Assembly: GCA_038329865.1 (NCBI GenBank)
Contig: JBBQNK010000013.1
Span: 1 to 64,000 of the forward strand
Reading direction: 5' to 3'
DNA: 64,000 nucleotides
From: JANMES01 sp038329865
Lineage (GTDB): Bacteria > Planctomycetota > Phycisphaerae > Tepidisphaerales > Tepidisphaeraceae
Shown: positions 55,980 through 64,000 of the stretch, in pieces
Numbering within the stretch: the stretch's first letter is position 1
Layout: the number at the start of each line of letters is the position of its first letter
Notes under the pieces: model-generated
Told to the model about the DNA's origin: nothing
The model's input: only the letters and a program-made list of their open reading frames with translations
Databases searched by the model: none
Program-made: the position numbers and the translations under genes

Positions 55980-56468
55980 ATGAAATTGCTTATCACAACC
56001 TACCGATACCTGGTCCTCATTTCCGGCTATCTCCAGCCGGTGTTTTTGCTCGCGATACGGCTTTTCTGCGGGTACCAGCTGATTGTCACCGGCTACGGCC
56101 ACCTGTCGCACCTCGATAAGGTCACCGAGTTCTTTGAATCGCTGCACATCCCGATGGCCCACACCAACGCGATTGTTTCCGGGACGACTGAAATGGTCGG
56201 CGGAGCGCTATGGCTCATCGGGCTGGGGACGCGCGCAATCTCGATCGCCCTGCTGTTCAACTTTTGCGTCGCATACTGGACCGCCAGCCGCGACGCAGTC
56301 ACTGGCTTCTTTTCTAATGCCGACCCTTTCCTGCAGGATACAGCGTTTCCCTTCCTGATGACGTCGATTATCCTGCTCGCCTTCGGGCCCGGCTTCTTCT
56401 CGGTCGATAATCTGCTGAAGCGCACGATTTTCCGGAACAAAACCTCCGCCCTTGCGTCTGATTCGTAA
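55980..56468 (+). CDS. DoxX-family membrane protein
   Basis: A 162-residue protein with four membrane segments (FLLAIRLFCGYQLIVTGYGH, AIVSGTTEMVGGALWLIG, ISIALLFNFCVAYWTA, FPFLMTSIILLAFGPGFFS). The G-x-x-E motif and GPGFFSVDNLL ending are typical of DoxX/DoxD proteins, which associate with redox stress or quinone-linked reactions; the precise role is unknown. ATG 55980 has an AGGGA ribosome-binding site; upstream in-frame sequence is repeat-derived. Confidence 0.85.
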   Translation: MKLLITTYRYLVLISGYLQPVFLLAIRLFCGYQLIVTGYGHLSHLDKVTEFFESLHIPMAHTNAIVSGTTEMVGGALWLIGLGTRAISIALLFNFCVAYWTASRDAVTGFFSNADPFLQDTAFPFLMTSIILLAFGPGFFSVDNLLKRTIFRNKTSALASDS

Positions 56469-56535
56469 ACGAATCAGCGGAAAGTGCCGGCCATCTGGTA
56501 GAATGCCGGCACTTACCGTCTAACGAGGGCTTGCA

Positions 56536-58239
56536 ATGCGACGAATCAAACTGGCGGCGGCGTGTCTTGGGGTTGTTCCGTTGGTGACATTCGCCTTGCC
56601 GCAGATCCCCATTTCTATAACGGCGGCGCAATCGCCGGCCACGCAGCCTTCGCAGAACATTCAGCTCCAGATCATCGGCCAAGCGGGCGGAATCGTTGTC
56701 TTCACCGAAGGCAACGCACCGGCGACGCAGCCGGCCAACGAGCCGGCGGCTGACAATCAACCCGAGATCGGGCCGGGCGAAGAGGTGATTCAGGGCGGCG
56801 GGATTCGACTCCGAGTCATCCAGCAGCCGGGCGGCATCCTCGTCATTCCCGAAGACAACATGAACGCCCCCGCCACGCAGCCCACCACCGGCCCCGCGGC
56901 TGAGGCTCAGCCTGCGAACCCACCGGCGGAAGAAGTGATTCAAGGCGGCGGGATGCGAATTCGGATCATCGGCGAGCAGCAGCCTGACATCCTCGTCGTG
57001 CCCGAGGACAACTTAAACGCCCCGACCACAAAACCGACTACAGGCCCGGCCGCCGAAGGTCAGCCGGTGAACCCGCCGGCGGAGGAAGTGATTCAAGGCG
57101 GCGGCATGCGCACCGGCGTCCCCAAGCGTGTTCGCCGGTTACCTCCGAATCGTGAGATCCAGCCCGCCCCGGCGATCGCACCGGCGAACGAGCCGACGAC
57201 CAAGCCCGCGGACGGCCCGAGCGGTCAAGCCAACCCGGCCGATGGGCCGATCATGCACGGCGAGATTCCCGTCATGGCGCCGCACCCGCGGATGGTTCTG
57301 CTGCTCGCCGACGACAACGCCGGCGCGCCCGATGCGCCGACCGCCCCACTCGCCGCGGACGGGTCGATACCAATCAACCGGCCGGTGGCGTACTTCAAGG
57401 GCCAGCACGTCAACATGCAAAGGCAAGGTCAGATCGTTCGGCCGATGATGATTCGTGGCGAGCCGTTCGATCCACCGGCGAATCAACCGGCGAATCAACC
57501 AACAACTCAGCCGGCCGATGGCCCCGCCGAGGAGAACGAGCGGCCCATTCCGATCGACGGCCCGATCCGCTTCGACGGCCGAAAGCGAATGCCCCATCAC
57601 AATCAGGGGCCGATCGTCGAGCCGGGCGACGCGGCGCCTTCGACGCAGCCGGCGGTCGGCGACGGCGATCAGCCCGCGACACAGCCGACGACGCGACAAT
57701 CGGCCGAGGAGCGCGCAAAATTGCGCGAAAAGCTCCGCCGCGACATGCAGTTTAAGTCGAACGGGCAAATGCTTCCGACCACGCAGCCGATTTCGGATCC
57801 GGACGACGGCAACGCTCCCCCGCCGGCGCGGCCTTTGCGGCCCGGCGCTTTTCGCGACAGGAATCACGGTGCCCCGCACATTCTCGAAGTCGAACCGAAC
57901 CCGAATGATCCGAACGCCGCCGCGCCGTCAACGCAGCCGACCACGCAACCGGCGGACGACGATGCGCCCGCGCCCCGGCCGCTGCGCCCGGGCATCAACC
58001 GCGGCGGATTCAAAGGCCAGCCAAGGATTCTCGTCACACCGCCGGCGCCGAAAGAATTGAACGACGACGCTCCGACCACCCAGCCTACGACTCGGCCGAC
58101 CGACGAAGAACGCAAAAAACTGCGCGAGAAGCTGCGCCAGAACATGCAGTTCAAGTCGCTTGACGGTGCGGAGATGCCCAAAGCCCACAGCTCGTCCGGC
58201 GATGTAGAGCCAACGGATACTCCGCAACCCAAGAACTGA
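56536..58239 (+). CDS. Secreted proline-rich repetitive protein
   Basis: A 567-residue exported, low-complexity protein. The signal peptide (about 1-30) is followed by the linker AQSPATQPSQ. Three degenerate units of about 50 residues follow, each with EEVIQGGGMRIRII or similar, ILVVPEDN and NAPATQPTTGPAAE. Later Pro/Ala/Thr-rich linkers (TTQPAD, ATQPTTRQ) alternate with basic segments, two of which share EERAKLREKLRRDMQFKS. No catalytic residues and no Cys; it is likely disordered and may be a wall- or matrix-associated spacer protein. The function is unknown. Confidence 0.68.
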   Translation: MRRIKLAAACLGVVPLVTFALPQIPISITAAQSPATQPSQNIQLQIIGQAGGIVVFTEGNAPATQPANEPAADNQPEIGPGEEVIQGGGIRLRVIQQPGGILVIPEDNMNAPATQPTTGPAAEAQPANPPAEEVIQGGGMRIRIIGEQQPDILVVPEDNLNAPTTKPTTGPAAEGQPVNPPAEEVIQGGGMRTGVPKRVRRLPPNREIQPAPAIAPANEPTTKPADGPSGQANPADGPIMHGEIPVMAPHPRMVLLLADDNAGAPDAPTAPLAADGSIPINRPVAYFKGQHVNMQRQGQIVRPMMIRGEPFDPPANQPANQPTTQPADGPAEENERPIPIDGPIRFDGRKRMPHHNQGPIVEPGDAAPSTQPAVGDGDQPATQPTTRQSAEERAKLREKLRRDMQFKSNGQMLPTTQPISDPDDGNAPPPARPLRPGAFRDRNHGAPHILEVEPNPNDPNAAAPSTQPTTQPADDDAPAPRPLRPGINRGGFKGQPRILVTPPAPKELNDDAPTTQPTTRPTDEERKKLREKLRQNMQFKSLDGAEMPKAHSSSGDVEPTDTPQPKN

Positions 58240-58346
58240 ATGACGTTCGAAGACAATTGAGAAGTCGCGACCCCCTGGAAAAAAAATCGCCCGGCCCGTT
58301 GTATCCTGCGCCGGCGGCGAGACAATAATCCCCTCAAGGAGCTTCT

Positions 58347-59243
58347 ATGAAAAAGATCATTAAATGGGCCGTGCTCGTCATCATCGTGCTGGTCATCGTG
58401 GTGGTGGCCGTCGTGGTGATGAATCTCGACAGCCTGATTCGCACGACGGTGGAATCGCAGGGCACCAAGCAGTTGCAGGTGGAGACCAAGCTCGGCGGCG
58501 TGCATTTGTCAGTCTTCGGCGGGAGCCTTTCTCTCAGCGATTTCTCGATCGGCTCGCCCAAGGATTTTAAAGCCCCGCAGATGCTCTCGCTCGGCAAGGC
58601 CGACGTGGCGGTCACGCTCGACGGGCTGAAGGGCAATCCCAAGCGCATCGGCACGATCACGCTCAACAAGCCCAAGCTGGTGATCGAGCAGAGCGGGCTG
58701 AATCTCAACTTCAAGGCGCTGGTCGATCAGCTCCCCAAGAGCGACACGCCCGCCCAGCCCACGCCGGCGCCGGCCGAGCCCGCGGATTCGATGAAGCTCA
58801 TCATCGATCAGATCAACATCACCGGCGCGGAAGTCAGCTTCCTGCCCGGCATTCCCGGCCTGGCCACCGGTCTGACGATCCCGATCCCCGACATGACGCT
58901 GAAGCAAATCGGCAATGCTGACGGCGCTCAGAACGGAATCGCACTGAAGGACGTGGTCGTGCAGGTCATCACCGGCATGGTCGCCGGCGCGGCCGACTCC
59001 GACAAACTGCCCGCCCCGCTCAAAGCCCTGCTCAAAGGCAACCTGACCGACGTGGCCAACCAGATGGGCGGCGTGCTGAAGGACCAGATCGGCGCGAGAA
59101 TCGGCGGCCTGGGCGAAAACGTCGGAAAATCCGTCGGCGATGTGCTGTCCGGCAAAGCCCCGACGACGCAAAACGTCACCGGCGCCGTGACCGACGGCAT
59201 CGGCGATTTACTCAAGGGCGGCAAGAAGAAAGACAAGAAGTAA
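58347..59243 (+). CDS. AsmA-like membrane-anchored protein
   Basis: A 298-residue protein with one N-terminal membrane helix (about 5-28) followed by a domain like the start of AsmA/DUF748 proteins: VETKLGGVHLSVFGGSLSLS and LSLGKADVAVTLDGLKGNPK, then LKLIIDQINITGAEVSF-type strands after a Pro/Ala linker. AsmA relatives span the periplasm and move lipids; this one is short and probably lacks the long beta-groove. The C-terminus is a Gly-rich, lysine-ended tail. A lipoprotein gene follows 10 bases later, so the two may be co-transcribed. Confidence 0.72.
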   Translation: MKKIIKWAVLVIIVLVIVVVAVVVMNLDSLIRTTVESQGTKQLQVETKLGGVHLSVFGGSLSLSDFSIGSPKDFKAPQMLSLGKADVAVTLDGLKGNPKRIGTITLNKPKLVIEQSGLNLNFKALVDQLPKSDTPAQPTPAPAEPADSMKLIIDQINITGAEVSFLPGIPGLATGLTIPIPDMTLKQIGNADGAQNGIALKDVVVQVITGMVAGAADSDKLPAPLKALLKGNLTDVANQMGGVLKDQIGARIGGLGENVGKSVGDVLSGKAPTTQNVTGAVTDGIGDLLKGGKKKDKK

Positions 59244-59253
59244 GGAGCGTCGA

Positions 59254-59655
59254 ATGAAGCTGGCTGTCTCGATTTTAATCGCGTTTGCGACGCTGACCTT
59301 CGCCGCCGGCTGCGGCGGGGATTCGTACGACAAGATCGGCGCCGACATGGTGACCAACGTGCAGGCCGTTCGCGATGCGCTGGCGAAGGTGACGGACGTC
59401 CCCTCCGCCCAGGCGGCCGCGGAACAGATCAAGGCGCAGATGGTGGCCAAGAAATCGATCCAGCAGCGCCTCAGCACCCTGGGCAAGCCGACGAAAGAAA
59501 TCGGCGATGAGATGAACACCAAGATCAAAGCCAAGATGGATCAGGCGAGCAAAGACATCGCGACGGAACTCGACCGCATCGCCAAGCTCGGGCCGGACGT
59601 GTTCACGCCGATAGAGTCGGCGATGCGCGACGTGGCGGTTGTGAAATATCAGTAG
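59254..59655 (+). CDS. Small lipoprotein, unknown function
   Basis: A 133-residue predicted lipoprotein: signal peptide with lipobox TFAAGC (Cys20), then a helical mature part (AAAEQIKAQMVAKKSIQQRL, MNTKIKAKMDQASKDIATEL). It begins 10 bases after the AsmA-like gene and probably acts with it at the envelope. No family recognised. Confidence 0.72.
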   Translation: MKLAVSILIAFATLTFAAGCGGDSYDKIGADMVTNVQAVRDALAKVTDVPSAQAAAEQIKAQMVAKKSIQQRLSTLGKPTKEIGDEMNTKIKAKMDQASKDIATELDRIAKLGPDVFTPIESAMRDVAVVKYQ

Positions 59656-59670
59656 AACGAAAACAGAATT

Positions 59671-59752
59671 ATGAACGCGGAGTCGCGGAGACGCAGATAA
59701 GACAAATAGATCTGCTCTGCTCTTCTCCGTCACTCCGCGTCTCCGCGTTCAT
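59671..59752. repeat. Inverted repeat, octamer-periodic CGCGGAG family
   Basis: ATGAACGCGGAG (from 59671) pairs with CTCCGCGTTCAT (to 59752); the arms repeat GCGGAGTC and GCGGAGAC with an 8-bp period. In many genomes very similar repeats flank small PDDEXK_3 (GxxExxY) genes; none is present here. Confidence 0.75.
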
Positions 59753-59880
59753 TCACTCCTGGAAATAGCCGAATACATTCGCCCCTGACCAACCCGCGAA
59801 TTTTCACTTGCCCTGCCGCCTCACTTCCTTAAAATCGCCGACGGCGCGATTCGAGGATACGAGGAGATCGGATCAGCGGC

Positions 59881-61371
59881 ATGTTTGACCAGTACGAGTG
59901 CGACGGGCTTTTCGATGAGATGTTCATCGACAGGCACACTCCCCGCCCACACTACGCCTCCGTCGCATCTCGTTTATCCGCAATGGGTTCCGAGGCATTC
60001 AACCGCCGGGTTCGCATGGCGGATATGACCTTCCGCAACCAGGGAATCACCTTCACCGTCTACTCCGACACCCGCGGCGTGGAGAAAATTTTCCCGTTCG
60101 ATCTGATCCCGCGCATCATCCCCGGCGACGAGTGGACGCTAATCGAACGCGGGCTCACGCAGCGCATCACCGCGCTCAACCTTTTCTGTCAGGACATCTA
60201 CCACGACCAGCGGATTCTGAAGGAAGGAATCATCCCGCCGGAGCTGATCTACGGCGCGAAAATGTTCCGTCGGGAGATGTTCCACGTCAACGTGCCGAAG
60301 AACATTTACATCCACATCTGCGGCACGGATTTGATCCGCGGAAAAGACGGCAAGTATTACGTGCTCGAAGACAACGGCCGCACGCCGAGCGGCGTTTCTT
60401 ACGTGCTGGAAAACCGCTCGGTGATGAAGCGAGTATTCCCCGCGCTGTTCAGTGCGTACAAGGTGCGGGCAATCGAGGATTATCCGTACAACCTGCTGCA
60501 AACCCTCAAGTACGTTGCCCCACAGCACGCGCAGGACAACCCGACGATCGCCATCCTCACGCCGGGCATTTATAACTCGGCCTACTTCGAGCACAGCTTT
60601 CTGGCGCGGCAAATGGGCGTGGAATTGGTCGAAGGACGCGACCTGATCGTCGAAAATTCCTTCGTCTACATGCGCACTACCGCCGGCCTGCGGCGCGTGG
60701 ACGTGATCTATCGCCGGCTCGATGACGACTTCCTCGACCCGCTCTGCTTCCGACACGACAGCGCCCTCGGCGTGGCGGGTCTGATGAACGCCTACCGCAT
60801 GGGGAACGTTGCGCTGGTCAACGCCGTCGGCACGGGCGTGGCGGACGACAAAGCCATCTACCCCTTCGTGCCCGACATGATCAAGTTCTACATGGGGCAG
60901 GAAGCGATCATCCCCAACGTGCCGACGTACATCTGCGCCCGCCCGGATGATATGAAGTACACGCTGGAAAACCTCGACAAGCTGGTGGTCAAAGCAACCA
61001 ACGAGTCCGGCGGTTACGGCATGCTCATGGGGCACCAGTCGACCAAGGCAGAGCAAGACGCATTCGCCGTCAAGATCAAGGAAGACCCGCGCGGCTTTAT
61101 CGCCCAGCCGGTGGTGGAGCTCAGCCAACACCCGAGTTTGATCGGCGACGCATTCGAAGGCCGGCGCATCGACCTGCGGCCGTACATTTTGTACGGCGAG
61201 AAGCCGATCATCATGCCCGGCGGGTTGACGCGCGTCGCGCTCCGCCGCGGAAGTTTAGTCGTCAATTCCAGCCAGGGCGGCGGGAGCAAGGATACGTGGG
61301 TGCTTGATGAAGAAGACGCGCCCGTGGCAAGTCCGCTGCCGGAAGGAACGGAAACGCTGGTCACAACGTAA
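59881..61371 (+). CDS. Circularly permuted ATP-grasp peptide ligase (type 2)
   Basis: A 496-residue cytoplasmic ligase. Conserved blocks: FDLIPRIIPGDEWTLIERGL, RRDMFHV-type RREMFHVNVPKNIYIHICGT, YVLEDNGRTPSGVSYVLENR, and late KATNESGGYGMLMG and RRIDLRPYILYGE, which supply the ATP- and metal-binding residues. Such enzymes join amino acids or peptides through an acyl-phosphate. With the alpha-E, transglutaminase-like and proteasome-like proteins encoded next, it forms a recurrent bacterial cluster thought to synthesise or attach a peptide tag. Neither substrate nor product has been settled. Confidence 0.92.
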   Translation: MFDQYECDGLFDEMFIDRHTPRPHYASVASRLSAMGSEAFNRRVRMADMTFRNQGITFTVYSDTRGVEKIFPFDLIPRIIPGDEWTLIERGLTQRITALNLFCQDIYHDQRILKEGIIPPELIYGAKMFRREMFHVNVPKNIYIHICGTDLIRGKDGKYYVLEDNGRTPSGVSYVLENRSVMKRVFPALFSAYKVRAIEDYPYNLLQTLKYVAPQHAQDNPTIAILTPGIYNSAYFEHSFLARQMGVELVEGRDLIVENSFVYMRTTAGLRRVDVIYRRLDDDFLDPLCFRHDSALGVAGLMNAYRMGNVALVNAVGTGVADDKAIYPFVPDMIKFYMGQEAIIPNVPTYICARPDDMKYTLENLDKLVVKATNESGGYGMLMGHQSTKAEQDAFAVKIKEDPRGFIAQPVVELSQHPSLIGDAFEGRRIDLRPYILYGEKPIIMPGGLTRVALRRGSLVVNSSQGGGSKDTWVLDEEDAPVASPLPEGTETLVTT

Positions 61372-61374
61372 AGG

Positions 61375-61445
61375 ATGAATGCAGAGTGCAGAATGCAGAA
61401 TGAATCGAATTTCAATCTGCATTCTGCACTCTGCCTTCTGCATTC
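61375..61445. repeat. Inverted repeat, GCAGAAT-heptamer family, copy 1
   Basis: GAATGCAGAGTGCAGAATGC on the left faces GCATTCTGCACTCTGC on the right; the unit GCAGAAT recurs with a 7-bp period. It separates the ATP-grasp and alpha-E genes and is open in frame with the latter. Confidence 0.9.
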
Positions 61446-61450
61446 AAACT

Positions 61451-62455
61451 ATGTCCCAACTCGGCACAACAAACGCCTTCAACCTCAACGCCCCCGCCCG
61501 GCCGATGCTGGCGCGCGACGCGGACTCGATGTACTGGATGAGCCGCTACGTCGAGCGCGCCGAGCACATCTCCCGCGTGCTGCTGGTGAACTCCAACGTG
61601 CTGACCGACGTCGGCGATCTCACGCCGCACCTGCAGCAGAAGCAGTGGCAGAGCATTCTCACGATTTTCCGGCTCAACGAGCTTAAGCCCAGCGATAAAC
61701 CCGTCGGCCAGCAGGTCGTGCAGTACATGACCTTCAACGAGGAAAACCCCAACAGCCTGCTCAACTGCATCCTGCGGGCCCGCGAAAACGCCCGCAGCAT
61801 CCGCGAAAACATCTCGGCCGAGATGTGGGAAAATCTCAATACGCTTTACTGGTCGATCGTGAGCGATGACGCGCGGGCGCGGTTCGAAGATTCCAGCGAT
61901 ACTTTCTATCGCGCGATCATGTCCGGCTCGATGCTCTTCCAGGCGTTGACCGACCAGACGCTGGCCCACGATCAGCGGTGGCACTTCACGCAATTGGCCA
62001 AGTACCTGGAGCGCATCGACGTCACCAGCCGCGTGATCGAAACCAAATTCACCATTCTGCGCAGCGCCGAGGCGATGCTGGAAGCGCCAATCCGCAACAT
62101 CCACTGGATGGCCGTCCTGCGAAGCTGCTGCTCGATCGAGGCGTACCGCAAGGCGTACGTCGGCGACATGGACCCGATGCGGGTTGCATCATTCCTGATC
62201 CTGCGGCGCGATTTCCCGCGCTCGATCCGTTACGCCGTCAGCAAAGCCCACGACGCGATGGCGGCGATTCGAAGAGACGTGAGCCCCGGCGTCATCGACG
62301 CCGCCGAGCGCGTGCTCGGCCGGCTCGACGCGCAGCTCGAATACGCCGAGATGAGCGAAATCCTTCTCGAAGGCTTACCCGCGTACCTGCAGAAAATGCA
62401 AACTTCCATCGACGACGCGGCGATCGAGGTGCAGAAGGCGTACTTTCTCCATTAA
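61451..62455 (+). CDS. Alpha-E domain protein
   Basis: A 334-residue all-helical protein. RDADSMYWMSRYVERAEHIS is the family start motif, and LARYLERID-type LAKYLERIDVTSRVIE and DFPRSIRYAVS follow. Several conserved Glu/Arg pairs lie in helices. The family occurs almost only beside circularly permuted ATP-grasp and transglutaminase-like genes and may help bind the peptide substrate. ATG 61451 is used; upstream in-frame codons are translated repeat sequence (ECRMNRISICILHSAFCI). The same repeat family lies on both sides of the gene. Confidence 0.93.
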   Translation: MSQLGTTNAFNLNAPARPMLARDADSMYWMSRYVERAEHISRVLLVNSNVLTDVGDLTPHLQQKQWQSILTIFRLNELKPSDKPVGQQVVQYMTFNEENPNSLLNCILRARENARSIRENISAEMWENLNTLYWSIVSDDARARFEDSSDTFYRAIMSGSMLFQALTDQTLAHDQRWHFTQLAKYLERIDVTSRVIETKFTILRSAEAMLEAPIRNIHWMAVLRSCCSIEAYRKAYVGDMDPMRVASFLILRRDFPRSIRYAVSKAHDAMAAIRRDVSPGVIDAAERVLGRLDAQLEYAEMSEILLEGLPAYLQKMQTSIDDAAIEVQKAYFLH

Positions 62456-62458
62456 AGG

Positions 62459-62555
62459 AAATGCAGAATGCGGAGTGCGGAATGCAGAATGAATTTAAGA
62501 AAGCGGATTTCGCCCCGCAATTCATTCTGCATTCTGCATTCTGAATTCTGCATTC
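62459..62555. repeat. Inverted repeat, GCAGAAT-heptamer family, copy 2
   Basis: AAATGCAGAATGCGGAGTGC to GAATGAATT on the left faces AATTCATTCTGCATTCTGCA and CTGAATTCTGCATT on the right. It is the same family as 61375-61445 and lies between the alpha-E and transglutaminase genes. Confidence 0.9.
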
Positions 62556-62562
62556 AATTCGC

Positions 62563-63528
62563 ATGCTCCTCAAACTCACCCACACCACCGACCTCACCTA
62601 CTCCGACATGATTTCCGAATCGGTCATGGAGCTGCGCATGGTTCCGCGGCAGGAGGAGGATCAGCACCGGCTTTCTTTCATCCTTGCGATCGGGCCGGGC
62701 ACGTCGGTCAACAGTTATTTTGATTGGCTGGGGAATACGGTGCATTCCTTCACGGTCAATCCGTTCCACCGGCAGATCCGCATCGTGGCCACGAGCGTTT
62801 TGGAGACGGACCGGCCGAAAACCGAAGTGGAAAAATTCGCCGACCGCTGGCCGATCCAGTCCAACGGCGATTACGCGCACTACGACTACCTGCAGTTCGG
62901 CGGGCCGATCGTGGATACGCCGCAACTGCGCCAGTTCGTGGAAATCCTCTGGCCGACGCCAGGCATGTCGCTCGGCGAGATGGCGCTGCGGATGCTCGTG
63001 CTGATCAACGAAAAATTCACCTACCGCAAAGGCGTCACCAACGCCGCAAGCCCGATCACGCATCTGCTCGAGAAAGGCGAAGGCGTTTGCCAGGATTTCA
63101 CGCATTTAATGATCGGCCTCGCTCGCGCGCTTGGCATTCCCGCGCGCTACGTCAGCGGGCTGGTTCACCCGGACAAGCAACGCTTCCGCGGCTTCACGCA
63201 AACTCACGCGTGGTGCGAGTTGTACTTCCCCAGCGCGGGCTGGGTGGGATTCGATCCGACGAACAACTGCATCGTCGGTCCGAACTTCGTGAAGGTCGCC
63301 ATCGGCCGCGACTATCGCGACGTGCCGCCCAACAAAGGCGTCTACCGCGGCAAGGCCACCGAGACGATCGATGTCACCGTCCACAGCGAAGAGCTCACCG
63401 CGATTCCCGCCGAACTCGCCGCCGAACGCGTGCAGCCGATCTTCATCTCCACCTTCCAACCCAACTACGCCGGCCATCGCGAGATGAGCAACCAGCAGGT
63501 GGAGATTCAGCAGCAGCAACAACAGTAG
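62563..63528 (+). CDS. Transglutaminase-like cysteine protease
   Basis: A 321-residue cytoplasmic protein. The N-terminal beta domain (LLKLTHTTDLTYSDMISESV, MELRMVPRQ) is typical of bacterial transglutaminase N-terminal domains. The catalytic triad is Cys176 (GEGVCQDFTHLM), His215 (THAWCELYFPSAG) and Asp231 (GFDPTNN). It should cleave or form isopeptide bonds, probably on the product of the ATP-grasp ligase. It ends in a Gln-rich tail (VEIQQQQQQ). Co-directional with its neighbours. Confidence 0.93.
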   Translation: MLLKLTHTTDLTYSDMISESVMELRMVPRQEEDQHRLSFILAIGPGTSVNSYFDWLGNTVHSFTVNPFHRQIRIVATSVLETDRPKTEVEKFADRWPIQSNGDYAHYDYLQFGGPIVDTPQLRQFVEILWPTPGMSLGEMALRMLVLINEKFTYRKGVTNAASPITHLLEKGEGVCQDFTHLMIGLARALGIPARYVSGLVHPDKQRFRGFTQTHAWCELYFPSAGWVGFDPTNNCIVGPNFVKVAIGRDYRDVPPNKGVYRGKATETIDVTVHSEELTAIPAELAAERVQPIFISTFQPNYAGHREMSNQQVEIQQQQQQ

Positions 63529-63591
63529 TAACAGATTGACGGTCGCGACTCTCGACAATCCACACTCCCTGCTCCACAATCCACTATTGAT

Positions 63592-64000
63592 ATGACTTAC
63601 TGTTTAGGAATCATCACGAAGCAAGGCCTGGTGATGGCCTCGGACTCACGCACCAACGCCGGCAACGATCAGATCAACACCGCCAGGAAAATGCACACGT
63701 TCGTTCAGCCCGGCAGTCGGGTGTTCGTGCTCATGGCTTCGGGGAGCCTTTCCTGCACGCAGTCGATCATCACGCTGCTGCGGCGCGATTTTGACAACGG
63801 CCTTGGGCTGGCACAGGCTGAAACGATGTACGACGCCGCCCGGGTCGTTGGTGCCGTCGTCCGCAAAGTCGATGAACTCGATCGCAAGGCGCTCGAGCGC
63901 GACGACTACCGCTTCAACGTCAACCTCATCCTCGGCGGGCAGATCAGGGGCGAAGCGCCGGGCCTTTACCTGATTTACCCGCAGGGCAACCCGCTGCAGG
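63592..64000 (+). CDS. Proteasome-type (Ntn-hydrolase) protease, truncated by window edge
   Basis: The first 136 residues of a 20S-proteasome-subunit-like peptidase. MTYCLGIITKQGLVMASDSR, TNAGNDQINTARKMH matches the family start: Thr2 would become the N-terminal nucleophile after Met removal, and the Asp of ASDSRTN is conserved. It is the fourth gene of the ATP-grasp/alpha-E/transglutaminase cluster. The gap before it (63529-63591) contains a CGACAATCCACACTCC sequence related to the repeat at 5426-5509. The gene continues beyond 64000. Confidence 0.9.
   Translation, partial: MTYCLGIITKQGLVMASDSRTNAGNDQINTARKMHTFVQPGSRVFVLMASGSLSCTQSIITLLRRDFDNGLGLAQAETMYDAARVVGAVVRKVDELDRKALERDDYRFNVNLILGGQIRGEAPGLYLIYPQGNPLQ

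Noticed and set aside
61379..61450. N-terminal extension of the alpha-E protein (ECRMNRISICILHSAFCI)
   Set aside because: This is the GCAGAAT inverted repeat read in frame; the family start follows ATG 61451.

Overview
The window looks like a chromosomal segment of a planctomycete, most likely class Phycisphaerae (Tepidisphaerales-like). The basis is high GC content, an NfeD/FloA operon, an exosortase/EpsI exopolysaccharide locus, Phycisphaerae-style double CxxC zinc-ribbon membrane proteins, secreted proteins rich in an ATQP motif, paired neutral-ceramidase-like proteins, and a circularly permuted ATP-grasp/alpha-E/transglutaminase/proteasome-like cluster. This is inferred from gene content; no 16S rRNA gene or marker alignment is available.

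Layout. 1-8.1 kb: housekeeping genes (HNH endonuclease, GT87-like membrane glycosyltransferase, AlkA-like glycosylase, holB, tmk, galK, a zinc-ribbon protein, trpD). tmk and holB are separated by a 458-bp element carrying a DUF559 endonuclease gene between 44-bp terminal inverted repeats. 8.3-12.1 kb: NfeD long form, NfeD short form, FloA and a membrane protein. 12.1-15.0 kb: surface-sugar genes (NTP-transferase/HAD fusion, APH-like kinase, glycosyltransferase-like protein). 15.0-17.7 kb: mnmG with an in-frame palindromic repeat insertion, a tiny membrane protein and OsmC. 17.9-29.0 kb: exopolysaccharide locus (GT2, exosortase, EpsI, Wzz/BY-kinase, sugar-phosphate transferase, 1384-residue TPR protein). 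29.0-37.8 kb: apparent catabolic locus (AraC regulator, PL5-like lyase, DegT aminotransferase, two ceramidase-like proteins around a HEAT protein, MFS transporter). 37.8-44.4 kb: aldo/keto reductase pseudogene, small proteins, VOC, cupin, SulP transporter, RlmI-like methyltransferase, prfC, tRNA-Pro(CGG) with terminator. 44.5-59.7 kb: envelope and secreted proteins, several of unknown function. 59.9-64 kb: the ATP-grasp peptide-ligase cluster, cut by the window edge.

A second layer is an exceptional load of short palindromic repeats in most intergenic gaps. Several families that differ in sequence share an internal period of 7 bp and are arranged as inverted arms. One sits inside the mnmG coding frame; others supply gene ends or a ribosome-binding site. 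The strongest candidate for an undescribed system is the DUF559 endonuclease with its terminal repeats at 4334-4791. A 116-bp internally deleted relative with the same ends lies at 55751-55866, a relation like that of an autonomous transposon and a MITE.
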